The notes beneath the pieces were generated by a model that ran no database searches, was not told where the DNA came from, and saw only the letters and a list, made by a program, of their open reading frames with translations. A stretch of 64,000 nt of DNA from assembly GCA_964493635.1 (NCBI GenBank), contig CAZBOW010000003.1, positions 1 through 64,000 on the forward strand, written 5' to 3'. The stretch is from OLB6 sp964493635 (GTDB lineage: Bacteria; Bacteroidota; Ignavibacteria; Kapaibacteriales; Kapaibacteriaceae). Positions 8,527 through 16,134 of the stretch are shown here, in pieces. Position 1 is the first letter of the stretch, and each line of letters opens with the position of its first letter. The translations under genes were made by a program, and so were the position numbers.

Positions 8527-10062
8527 TTAGTGACGGAAGTGACGCATCCCAGTGAAGACCATCGCAAGGCCGTGTTCGTCAGCCGCAGCAATCACTTCGG
8601 CGTCGCGCACACTGCCTCCGGGTTGAATCACTGAGGTCGCGCCGGCTTCAGCAGCCTGCAGCAGGCCATCAGCAAATGGGAAGAAGGCGTCGGAGGCTAC
8701 GGCACACCCCGTAAGGTCGAGTCCGGCGTCCTGGGCTTTCCGCACCGCAATGCGCGCCGAGTCCACCCGACTCATCTGGCCCGCGCCGATTCCCAGCGTG
8801 CGGTCGGCCCGTGCGTACACAATTGCATTGCTCTTGACGTGCTTGGCCACCGTCCATGCGAACATCATCGACCGCAGCTCTTCGTCCGTCGGTTGGCGCT
8901 TGGTAACCACCGTTGGCTGACCATGCATCAATGCGTCATCGGCTGATTGCACCAAAAAGCCCCCTACCACCGACCGTACATCCAAGGACGACTGAGCCCG
9001 GAAGCGCGACTGGTCGAGTTGTATCAGGCGCCGATCCTTCTTCTTTTGAAGTCGTTCCAGGGCATCTGCCGTGTAGGACGGGGCAATGATGACTTCTGTG
9101 AAGATGCCGTGGATGGTCTCGGCGAATTCCAGATCGATTTCGCGGTTCACACACACGATTCCACCAAAGGGGCTCACCGTATCAGTAGCAAAGGCTCGCT
9201 CCCATGCTTCGGCAAGGCTTGAGCCGCTGCCAACTCCACACGGATTGTTATGCTTGACGATCACGACGCTGGGGTGATCAAACTCGCCGGTCAGCGCCGC
9301 GGCGGCATTGATGTCCAGGATGTTGTTGTACGAGAGCTCCTTGCCATGGAGGGGCTGAAAAATCTCCGTGAACCTACCGTAGAGCGCTGCCTGCTGATGC
9401 GGATTTTCGCCGTAGCGAAGCGACTGATCCAGCCGCAGCGGTAGGGCTGTCTCACTGGGGAAGTGCACACCTCGGCGTTGTGCAAAGTAGGCGGCAATAC
9501 GGGCATCGTACTGAGCCGTGTGGGCGTAGGCTTCAAAGGCTAATTGCTCCCGAAGTTCCATGGGAACGTCGGATCCCGAGCGGATGTAGTCCAGAATGGT
9601 CGGGTAATGACGTGGATTGACCACAATCAACGTATGGGCATGGTTTTTGGCCGCTGCACGAACCATAGCCGGACCACCAATGTCGATGTTCTCAATGACG
9701 TCGTGATGGGTAGCCTCCGGATTGGCAACGGTATTCTCAAACGGATAGAGATTGATTACGGCCAGGTCAATCGACGTGATGCCATGCTCCTGCATCTGGG
9801 CAACGTGAAGTGGATTATCCAACTGTGCCAGCAGTCCACCGTGAATCTTCGGATGGAGCGTCTTGACCCTTCCGTCCATAACCTCCGGAAACCCGGTGAC
9901 GTCCGATACCTTTACCACGGGGACCCCTGCCGCAGCCAGTGCAGCGGCTGTGCCACCGGTAGAGATGATGGTTACGCCAGCGTCGTGCAGTGCGGCACCA
10001 AGTTCGGCGATACCTGTTTTGTCGGAAACGGAGAGGAGGGCGGAGGTAATCTTCTGCTTCAT
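8527..10062 (-). CDS. purH: Bifunctional AICAR formyltransferase/IMP cyclohydrolase
   Basis: The 511-residue enzyme performs the last two steps of IMP synthesis. The N-terminal cyclohydrolase (MGS-like) domain carries ALLSVSDKTG, STGGTAAAL and GRVKTLHPKIHGG. The C-terminal transformylase domain includes DASLRYGENPHQQA-type and VIVKHNNPCG segments. Length is typical (about 510-530). The start overlaps the stop of folC by 4 bp (ATGA). A TACTTTTG box lies only 5 bp upstream of the ATG on the same strand, so a short-leader transcript independent of folC is possible. The exact decamer GTAGGGGGCT lies within the gene at 8958. Confidence 0.97.
   Translation of the reverse strand: MKQKITSALLSVSDKTGIAELGAALHDAGVTIISTGGTAAALAAAGVPVVKVSDVTGFPEVMDGRVKTLHPKIHGGLLAQLDNPLHVAQMQEHGITSIDLAVINLYPFENTVANPEATHHDVIENIDIGGPAMVRAAAKNHAHTLIVVNPRHYPTILDYIRSGSDVPMELREQLAFEAYAHTAQYDARIAAYFAQRRGVHFPSETALPLRLDQSLRYGENPHQQAALYGRFTEIFQPLHGKELSYNNILDINAAAALTGEFDHPSVVIVKHNNPCGVGSGSSLAEAWERAFATDTVSPFGGIVCVNREIDLEFAETIHGIFTEVIIAPSYTADALERLQKKKDRRLIQLDQSRFRAQSSLDVRSVVGGFLVQSADDALMHGQPTVVTKRQPTDEELRSMMFAWTVAKHVKSNAIVYARADRTLGIGAGQMSRVDSARIAVRKAQDAGLDLTGCAVASDAFFPFADGLLQAAEAGATSVIQPGGSVRDAEVIAAADEHGLAMVFTGMRHFRH
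8958..8967 (-). repeat. Decamer GTAGGGGGCT, copy 1
   Basis: One of eight exact copies in the window. It lies inside purH in the sense direction, coding through Val-Gly-Gly. Confidence 0.6.
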
Positions 10063-11369
10063 GAGGCAAAAGTACGGAGAGCTTCGTCGGCAACATGGAA
10101 GCTACCACAGATCAGTGTTGGACCCTGCTGCCGTGCTGCCGTAAGAGCATCAGCAACGGACGCATGGCAGACGACGTCAGAGATGCCAGCGTGCGCAGCC
10201 AGTTCCTTCAACGAATGGGTGTCCAGTGCCCGCTCCAGCGCTGGCCTGCAGGCATGGAGGGTATCGACCGCTGGAGCGATGGCATGAAGCATGCCAGCAA
10301 CGTCCTTGTCGCGCATGGCTCCAAACACCACCTGCCATGAGTGATTGGCATAGCCAGCATCGCGCAGTGTTGCGATCAGCGATGCGATGCCTCCGGGGTT
10401 GTGTGAGACGTCCAGCACCGTCACGGGACTACGAGCCACACACTGCACGCGTCCGCGGAGACCCGTCGTGGCATGTACCGTGCGCAGCCCATTGGTAATG
10501 TGATCGTCGGTGATGAAAAAGATGTTGCGCAACGCGGGTAGCGACGCCATGACGGTCGCGATGTTGGCTGCCTGATGGGTGCCCGCTAGGTCGACGTCAA
10601 AGTACTGGAGGGCGTCGTTCATCAGAACGCTAACAACCATGCCGAGGTCCGGCGTGATGCGGTCGACCTCTACACGCACCACGTCTGGAGCATAGGTCAA
10701 CGTGGTAGTAGCCGCCTCTGCGGCCGCTTCAAATACGCTACGGACCGTTGCTTGTTCGGTGGCGTTGCTCACGGCCACGAGTGGTCCTAACACTGCCGGA
10801 GCCCCCTGCTTGATAATACCGGCCTTTTCGCTTGCGATCTTGGGTAGGGTTGTGCCGAGGTATTCCATGTGGTCGTAGTCGATCCCCGTAATGATGGAGA
10901 GCAGCGGCGTAACAACGTTCGTCGCATCAAGGCGTCCTCCCAGACCCGTTTCAATCACCGCGACGTCGACGCGACGCTCAGCAAAGTAGGCCAGAGCCAT
11001 CGCTGTGGTGACTTCGAAGAACGTGCCACCAATGGCCTTGGCAGTATCCATCAATGGCCGGCCAAGCCGGAGGATGTCGTCGTCGGCGATTGGTATGCCA
11101 TTGATCCGGATTCGCTCGTTAAACTCTACGATGTGAGGTGAGGTGTACAGGCCTACGCGGTACCCAGCATGCTGAAGGATGCTGGCCAACATCGATGAGG
11201 TACTGCCCTTGCCGTTGGTACCGGCAACATGGATCACCGGCAGACGCTGCTGTGGATTGTCGAGCGTGTCGCAGAGTGCCATGATCCGGTCCAACCCAGG
11301 CTTGATCCCTGCGTGGAAGGTCATCGCGAAGAGCTCATGTAAGAGAGGTTGCAGGTGTGGACGGTCCAT
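10059..11369 (-). CDS. folC: Folylpolyglutamate synthase/dihydrofolate synthase
   Basis: A 436-residue cytoplasmic Mur-ligase-family enzyme that adds glutamate to dihydropteroate and folates. The P-loop HVAGTNGKGST, followed by TSPHIVEFNERI, is diagnostic of FolC. The central domain has TGLGGRLDATNVV, and the C-terminal domain carries DVSHNPGG. Length is normal. It starts just downstream of the rpsA terminator, so it is probably a separate transcription unit from rpsA, and it is coupled to purH by a 4-bp overlap. Pairing folate polyglutamylation with a 10-formyl-THF-dependent purine enzyme makes metabolic sense. Confidence 0.95.
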   Translation of the reverse strand: MDRPHLQPLLHELFAMTFHAGIKPGLDRIMALCDTLDNPQQRLPVIHVAGTNGKGSTSSMLASILQHAGYRVGLYTSPHIVEFNERIRINGIPIADDDILRLGRPLMDTAKAIGGTFFEVTTAMALAYFAERRVDVAVIETGLGGRLDATNVVTPLLSIITGIDYDHMEYLGTTLPKIASEKAGIIKQGAPAVLGPLVAVSNATEQATVRSVFEAAAEAATTTLTYAPDVVRVEVDRITPDLGMVVSVLMNDALQYFDVDLAGTHQAANIATVMASLPALRNIFFITDDHITNGLRTVHATTGLRGRVQCVARSPVTVLDVSHNPGGIASLIATLRDAGYANHSWQVVFGAMRDKDVAGMLHAIAPAVDTLHACRPALERALDTHSLKELAAHAGISDVVCHASVADALTAARQQGPTLICGSFHVADEALRTFAS

Positions 11370-11385
11370 ATCGGTTTCAATCGGA

Positions 11386-11424
11386 GAAAGAAAAAACGCC
11401 CTCCTACAACGGTGCAGGAGGGCG
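11386..11424 (-). terminator. Rho-independent terminator of rpsA
   Basis: A perfect 9-bp stem (CGCCCTCCT at 11397-11405 with AGGAGGGCG at 11416-11424) with a 10-nt loop is followed, reading on the minus strand, by TTTTTTCTTTC. It lies 27 bp past the rpsA stop. Confidence 0.9.
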
Positions 11425-11450
11425 TATGCTTGTAATGCTATGACGGGGTG

Positions 11451-13298
11451 TTACTCGCCGTCGACCGACTCGCTGGATTCCAGATCTTCGATCGACGTTT
11501 CCGCCGAAGCTCCACCCTCGCCGTCGTATTTGTCGGCATTCGGTACTGGGTGGTTGGCATTGTACTTAGCGATTTCCTCTTCAGGCTTGCCGCGGAGGAA
11601 TTCAACAACCGACAGCACAATCTTCTTCTGATCCTTATCGAATTCTACCACCTTCAACGGCAGGACGTCGTCCTGGTTGAAGAATTCGGCAATGTTCCGA
11701 ACGGGAGCGAAGGACAACTGTGATACCGGAACGAAACCGTCAACACCCTGTGGCAGCTCTACGATCACACCCTTGTCGATGATGCGAACGATCTTGCCTT
11801 CGGTTTCCGTACCAACACCGAACTCGTTTTCAAAGATGTCCCATGGATTCTCGCTGATCTGCTTGTGTCCAAGGGAGATGCGGCGGTGTTCGTCGTCGAT
11901 GGCAAGTACCACAACGTCGAGTTCGTCGCCCTTCTTCACGAATTCACCTGGGTGGCGGATCTTCTTCGTCCAGCTCAGGTCCGAGATGTGCACAAGGCCA
12001 TCAACACCGGGCTCGAGTTCTACGAAGACGCCGAAGTTCGTCAGGTTGCGTACCGTCCCTTTGTGGACGGAATCCACCGGATACTTCGCCGTGAGATCAT
12101 TCCATGGATCGGGTTCCAGCTGCTTCATGCCAAGGGCAAGCTTACGCTCGGACTTGTCGATGTTCAGCACGACGGCACTGACCATCTGGCCAAGCGCTAC
12201 GGCTTGGGATGGGTGCTTGATATGCTGTGTCCAGCTCATCTCGCTGATGTGGATGAGGCCCTCGACGCCCTTCTCGATTTCGATGAAGGCACCGTAGTCG
12301 GTCAGCGATACAACCTTGCCGGTCACCTTGGTGCCGGGTTCGTACTTCTCGCCGATCTCGTCCCACGGATGTGGGGTGAGCTGCTTCATACCCAGGGAAA
12401 TCCGCTTGCGGTTTGGATCGTAGTCCAGGACAACGACCTTCACCTGCTCGTCCAGCTGGACGATCTCGCTTGGATGGGAGACACGTCCCCACGACAGGTC
12501 CGTGATGTGCACAAGACCATCCACACCGCCAAGGTCGACAAACACACCGAAGTCGCTGATGGCCTTGACAACACCTTCCAGGACCAGACCCTTCTCCAAG
12601 GTGGAGAGGATTTTGCCCCGCTGCTCGGAGAGTTGCTCCTCGAGCAAGACCTTGTGGCTGACCACAACGTTTTCACTTGGGTGATTAACCTTGACAACGC
12701 GGACGTCGAGCGTGCGACCTACCCAAGCGTCGAAGTCGCGAACAGGGCGCACATCGATCTGTGAGCCTGGGAGGAAGGCTTCGATTCCCAACAGGTCAAC
12801 GACCATGCCACCCTTGATGCGGCGCAGGATGCCAACCTGAGTAACGGTTTGATCTTCATGCAACTTGAGAATGTCTTCCCATGTCTTCATGAAGTCTGCA
12901 CGGCGGCGCGAGAGAATCAGGCGACCGTCGGCATCTTCAATCTTTTCGACGAAGACGTCCACGGCATCGCCGGGCGTGAGCGTCTCGGCACCAACGAACT
13001 CAGCGCGTGGGACAATGCCCAGCGACTTGAATCCGATGTCGACCAAGATCTCATCTCGCGTAACGGACACGACCTTGCCGTGTACCATTTCGTCTTCTTT
13101 TACCTTCGACAGGCTGTCGTCGAACATCGTACGAAATGCATCGTCGGTGAGCGACACAGCATCCAATTCACCTTCCAGAATGGCCGCCAGCGCCGTCTTG
13201 CGTGATGGTGCTGCGCGTTCTGGTGTCTTTTCCGCAGCTACAGCAACGGTCTCCATGCTGACGTCGTCGGATGACGCAGCGGCTTCTTGTTCTGACAT
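11451..13298 (-). CDS. rpsA: 30S ribosomal protein S1
   Basis: A 615-residue protein with six S1 RNA-binding repeats, each with the signature of a strand-rich G-x-V-x-x-x-x-x-x-G motif, such as EGVVKAISDFGVFVDLGGVDGLVHITDLSW. It binds mRNA and helps initiate translation on leaders with weak Shine-Dalgarno sequences. The first about 35 residues are an acidic, low-complexity tail, and the C-terminus is also acidic. AAGGAG sits 6 bp upstream of the ATG. Expression signals are clear: a Bacteroidota-type promoter at 13390-13421 with a leader of about 90 nt, and a strong terminator downstream, so it is monocistronic. Confidence 0.97.
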   Translation of the reverse strand: MSEQEAAASSDDVSMETVAVAAEKTPERAAPSRKTALAAILEGELDAVSLTDDAFRTMFDDSLSKVKEDEMVHGKVVSVTRDEILVDIGFKSLGIVPRAEFVGAETLTPGDAVDVFVEKIEDADGRLILSRRRADFMKTWEDILKLHEDQTVTQVGILRRIKGGMVVDLLGIEAFLPGSQIDVRPVRDFDAWVGRTLDVRVVKVNHPSENVVVSHKVLLEEQLSEQRGKILSTLEKGLVLEGVVKAISDFGVFVDLGGVDGLVHITDLSWGRVSHPSEIVQLDEQVKVVVLDYDPNRKRISLGMKQLTPHPWDEIGEKYEPGTKVTGKVVSLTDYGAFIEIEKGVEGLIHISEMSWTQHIKHPSQAVALGQMVSAVVLNIDKSERKLALGMKQLEPDPWNDLTAKYPVDSVHKGTVRNLTNFGVFVELEPGVDGLVHISDLSWTKKIRHPGEFVKKGDELDVVVLAIDDEHRRISLGHKQISENPWDIFENEFGVGTETEGKIVRIIDKGVIVELPQGVDGFVPVSQLSFAPVRNIAEFFNQDDVLPLKVVEFDKDQKKIVLSVVEFLRGKPEEEIAKYNANHPVPNADKYDGEGGASAETSIEDLESSESVDGE

Positions 13299-13389
13299 AA
13301 GAACTCCTTGACTACCGTACGCCGCGCCCCTCCGGTGTACCGCAGTCCACGTGATTCGTGAAACAAGGTTGGGGCTGAAAGTAGAGCCC

Positions 13390-13421
13390 CAAAGATACGA
13401 GGAATCTTGCTACTCGGCAAC
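13390..13421 (-). promoter_or_regulatory. Bacteroidota-type promoter of rpsA
   Basis: Reading on the minus strand, GTTG (13421-13418, consensus TTTG) is followed after exactly 20 nt by TATCTTTG (13397-13390), a full match to TAnnTTTG. The -33 box lies inside the last codons of the upstream hypothetical gene. Confidence 0.7.
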
Positions 13422-13658
13422 CACGTCGTAGGCGCCAAGGCGCTCGTCGATGGCAACGGGAATCGTACCGTAGGTTGTGTCGATCGAAAGGGGAAGCGTG
13501 GCGTCCATGCCCTCGATCAGGGCGCTTTCTCGCTGAAGCTCCGCCAGCCACGTGTACAGATGCGGACTGACCACAACGCACGACGGCCGCTTGCCGTGCT
13601 CCTGCACGAAGCGTTCAACCGTAGCGAAGATTTCATCAAAGGCATCAAACCAGTCCAT
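13410..13658 (-). CDS. Small hypothetical protein
   Basis: An 82-residue open frame (MDWFDAFDEIFATVERFVQ...) with no transmembrane segment, signal peptide or cysteine. An amphipathic N-terminal helix is followed by a mixed alpha/beta-like stretch. I do not recognise a family. It seems real because composition is protein-like, it fills the space between rpsA and the tRNA, and no better frame covers the region. It is upstream of rpsA on the same strand. The rpsA promoter overlaps its 3' end, so rpsA need not depend on its transcription. Confidence 0.55.
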   Translation of the reverse strand: MDWFDAFDEIFATVERFVQEHGKRPSCVVVSPHLYTWLAELQRESALIEGMDATLPLSIDTTYGTIPVAIDERLGAYDVVAE

Positions 13659-13684
13659 ACGTTGTGGTGAAGCAATTCCCTTGC

Positions 13685-13727
13685 CAATTCATTCTAATTC
13701 ATTCTAATTCATTCTAATTCATTCTAA
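13685..13727. repeat. 10-bp tandem repeat (attctaattc), about 4 copies
   Basis: Three perfect units at 13691-13720 are flanked by a partial unit before and a variant unit after. The array is AT-rich in a GC-rich genome, has a helical-turn period, and abuts a TAACTTTG -7 box upstream of the tRNA. Confidence 0.9.
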
Positions 13728-13732
13728 CTTTG
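13725..13732 (+). promoter_or_regulatory. Probable -7 box of the tRNA-Arg promoter
   Basis: TAACTTTG matches the Bacteroidota TAnnTTTG box and lies 24 bp upstream of the tRNA. No TTTG occurs at the -33 distance, where the 10-bp repeat array sits instead. Confidence 0.5.
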
Positions 13733-13755
13733 TGGCGTAGCCTGCTACGTAACAC

Positions 13756-13832
13756 GCGCCCATAGCTCAGCTGGATAGAGCAGCAGCCTTCTAAGCTGTA
13801 GGTCGCAGGTTCGAATCCTGCTGGGCGCGCCA
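13756..13832 (+). tRNA. tRNA-Arg (anticodon UCU)
   Basis: A complete 77-nt cloverleaf including an encoded CCA. The acceptor stem is GCGCCCA with TGGGCGC, the D arm is closed by GCTC/GAGC, the anticodon loop is CTTCTAA giving UCU (reads AGA), and the T arm is GCAGG-TTCGAAT-CCTGC. The discriminator base is G. No integrase or duplicated 3' tRNA end follows, so it is not an occupied attachment site here. Confidence 0.97.
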
Positions 13833-13860
13833 GCAACCGCGCTGTTGTTCCTTTCACTTC

Positions 13861-15153
13861 ATGAGTGCCGTTATGGGATATCTCTCAGGTTTTGGAAACG
13901 ATGTAGCCACCGAGGCGGTGCAGGGGGCTCTGCCACAGGGTCAAAACTCTCCCCAGAAGCCACCGTTCGGACTCTATGCCGAGCAGATCAACGGTTCGGC
14001 CTTCACGATGCCGCGGCATACGAACAAGCGATCCTGGATGTATCGTATCCGGCCGTCCGTCGTGCATCGTCCCTACGAGCGCATCAGCAATGGATTGATC
14101 CGCTCTACGCCGTTCGACGAGGTTGTCACGCCACCAAATCAGCTGCGGTGGGACCCCGTTCCGATGCCCAGCTCGCCAACAACGTTCGTCGAGGGGATCA
14201 TCACGATGGGGGGAAGCGGTGATGTAACCACCCATACCGGAAGTGCCATCCACGTCTATGCGGCCAACACCTCCATGCACGACACCTTCTTCTACAATGC
14301 CGACGGCGAGATGCTGATCGTGCCGCAGGAAGGGGAGCTGGTGTTCCTTACCGAAATGGGGAAGGTAGACGTCGTTCCCGGTGAGATTTGCGTGATACCA
14401 CGGGGCATCAAGTTTCGCGTGGAAGTTTCGGGAAATGTTCGAGGCTATATCTGCGAGAACTACGGAGCCCCCTTCCGCTTGCCCGATCTGGGACCCATCG
14501 GTGCGAACGGCTTGGCCTATCCGCGCGACTTTCTGATCCCCGAGGCCTGGTTCGAAGATCGCACGGGGGAGTTTGCCGTGATTGCGAAGTTCCAGGGCAA
14601 CCTTTGGCGGGGCGTCTACGACCACTCACCGCTGAATGTTGTAGCCTGGCACGGTAATTACGCCCCCTATAAGTACGACCTGGCCAACTTCCAGTGCATT
14701 AATACCGTTACGTTCGACCATCCCGATCCATCGATCTACACCGTCCTGACCTCTCCGACGGACACTCCCGGCCTGGCCAACATCGACTTCGTGATCTTCC
14801 CGCCCCGGTGGATGGTGGCAGAGCACACGTTCCGACCACCATGGTTCCACCGAAACTTCATGAATGAGTTCATGGGACTCATCAAGGGCGTCTATGATGC
14901 AAAAGAAGGTGGCGGCTTTGTTCCCGGCGGCGCGTCGCTCCATAATTGCATGAGTGGTCACGGACCGGATGCCGACACGTACAAGAAGATGACAGAGGTC
15001 GACCTGACTCCGGTGAAGCTGGAAGACACGTTGGCCTTCATGTTCGAAACGCGGTTTGTTGTTCGCACCACAAAGTTTGCCCTTGAGACCTCCCAGCTGC
15101 AGTCCGATTACTGGGAGTGCTGGCAGGGGCTCGACCCGGAGTTCAAGGGCTAG
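13861..15153 (+). CDS. hmgA: Homogentisate 1,2-dioxygenase
   Basis: A 430-residue cytoplasmic Fe(II) ring-cleavage dioxygenase that converts homogentisate to maleylacetoacetate in tyrosine/phenylalanine breakdown. The N-terminus YLSGFGNDVATEAVQGALP and PPFGLYAEQINGSAFT are canonical. The C-terminal cupin has the iron-ligand region FRPPWFHRNFMNEFMGLIKG and NCMSGHGPDADTY. Full length. The start at 13861 is used; an ATG at 13873 is also possible. maiA and fahA are not adjacent, so the pathway is dispersed. It requires O2 and so argues for an aerobic or microaerobic host. The downstream methyltransferase gene follows after 3 bp. Confidence 0.97.
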   Translation: MSAVMGYLSGFGNDVATEAVQGALPQGQNSPQKPPFGLYAEQINGSAFTMPRHTNKRSWMYRIRPSVVHRPYERISNGLIRSTPFDEVVTPPNQLRWDPVPMPSSPTTFVEGIITMGGSGDVTTHTGSAIHVYAANTSMHDTFFYNADGEMLIVPQEGELVFLTEMGKVDVVPGEICVIPRGIKFRVEVSGNVRGYICENYGAPFRLPDLGPIGANGLAYPRDFLIPEAWFEDRTGEFAVIAKFQGNLWRGVYDHSPLNVVAWHGNYAPYKYDLANFQCINTVTFDHPDPSIYTVLTSPTDTPGLANIDFVIFPPRWMVAEHTFRPPWFHRNFMNEFMGLIKGVYDAKEGGGFVPGGASLHNCMSGHGPDADTYKKMTEVDLTPVKLEDTLAFMFETRFVVRTTKFALETSQLQSDYWECWQGLDPEFKG

Positions 15154-15156
15154 GAC

Positions 15157-15948
15157 GTGTCCACACAACGATCCGCCAACGTTGAAGAGCGCCTGGAACG
15201 CGAACGCGAGTACCACGACATGGCATTCGCGGAGGGCGTTCGCGCTCCTACGGACAAGTACTATGAAACGATCAAGCGCACCCGTGACCGATTCCAGGAG
15301 CTGATCACCCACAAGGCGAACGGCTTGAAGGTATTGGAGTACGGGTGCGGACCCGGTAGCCATGCCTACATGATGGCCAAGGCCGGTGCTGTTGTTACGG
15401 GGATCGACATATCACCGGTGGCCGTTGACATGGCTACGGAGGAGGCGCAACGGCAAGGAGTGCCCGTGACCTTCACGGTCATGAACGCCGAGGCCTTGGA
15501 GTTTGCGGATCGTTCTTTTGACCGCATCCTCGGTTCGGCGATCTTGCATCATCTGGATCTGCGTCGCTCCTATAGCGAGCTGGCCCGCACCCTCAAGGAT
15601 GACGGCGAGGCGGTCTTCATCGAGCCGATGGGCCATAATCCGATCATCAATCTCTACCGTCGTCTAACGCCGAAGATGCGGACCGTGGATGAGCATCCGA
15701 TGCTGATGAGGGACATCCAGTTGGCACGAGAGTACTTTGGAGAGGTGGACGTGGAGTATTTCAACCTTCTCGGGATCGGGTCGGTGATCGCTCGAGGCAC
15801 CCCTCTGTTCAAACCGCTGCTATCGGTCCTTGACGGGATCGATCGTTTGTTGTTCACCCTCATCCCGCCAACGCGCCGCTGGGCGTGGATGGCCGTGATG
15901 ATCTTCCGGTTCCCACGTCGGGACCAGGGCTCGAATCGGGAACCGTAG
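15157..15948 (+). CDS. Class I SAM-dependent methyltransferase
   Basis: A 263-residue Rossmann-fold methyltransferase. Motif I is VLEYGCGPGSHAYMMA, followed by the acidic GIDIS and the post-II segment FDRILGSAILHHLD. The C-terminal third (RRLTPKMRTVDEHPM... and an aliphatic stretch near LLFTLIPPTRRWAWMAVMIF) suggests a lipid or hydrophobic substrate, but the substrate cannot be assigned. GTG at 15157 is the probable start, 3 bp after the hmgA stop, so it is likely co-transcribed with hmgA. Linkage to hmgA does not by itself imply a quinone or tyrosine role. Confidence 0.8.
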   Translation: MSTQRSANVEERLEREREYHDMAFAEGVRAPTDKYYETIKRTRDRFQELITHKANGLKVLEYGCGPGSHAYMMAKAGAVVTGIDISPVAVDMATEEAQRQGVPVTFTVMNAEALEFADRSFDRILGSAILHHLDLRRSYSELARTLKDDGEAVFIEPMGHNPIINLYRRLTPKMRTVDEHPMLMRDIQLAREYFGEVDVEYFNLLGIGSVIARGTPLFKPLLSVLDGIDRLLFTLIPPTRRWAWMAVMIFRFPRRDQGSNREP

Positions 15949-15994
15949 GAGGAGAGGGTGGCCATGTCGATGACTTTCCGTAGATTGCTCGTCA

Positions 15995-16095
15995 GCCAAG
16001 TCCCGTGCGGTTACGCCGAACCCAACTCCGCCAGGTCCGGAAGGAAGCAACGGTCAGTTCGTTCGTAAGGCGCCACGGTCAACTTGGCTTTTTTA
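15995..16095 (+). ncRNA. ffs: Signal recognition particle RNA (4.5S type)
   Basis: The conserved apical domain is present: GAACCC, the CCGCCAGGTCCGGAAGGAAG core with its GGAA tetraloop, and the asymmetric-loop AGCA bases. The terminal helix forms between GCCAAGT (15995) and ACTTGGC (ending 16088), and a T-run follows (TTTTTTATTTTC), giving intrinsic termination. The length of about 94 nt is the short bacterial form without an Alu domain. Its protein partner Ffh is encoded at 51745-53106. Confidence 0.93.
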
Positions 16096-16134
16096 TTTTC
16101 GACAAGGGGTCCAGCGCCCGCTGGATGCTTCTGT

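Noticed and set aside
13685..13727. A CRISPR array
   Set aside because: The units are 10 bp with no spacers and there are no cas genes.
13756..13832. An integration site with mobile element at the tRNA gene
   Set aside because: No integrase or repeated tRNA end follows; the next gene is metabolic (hmgA).
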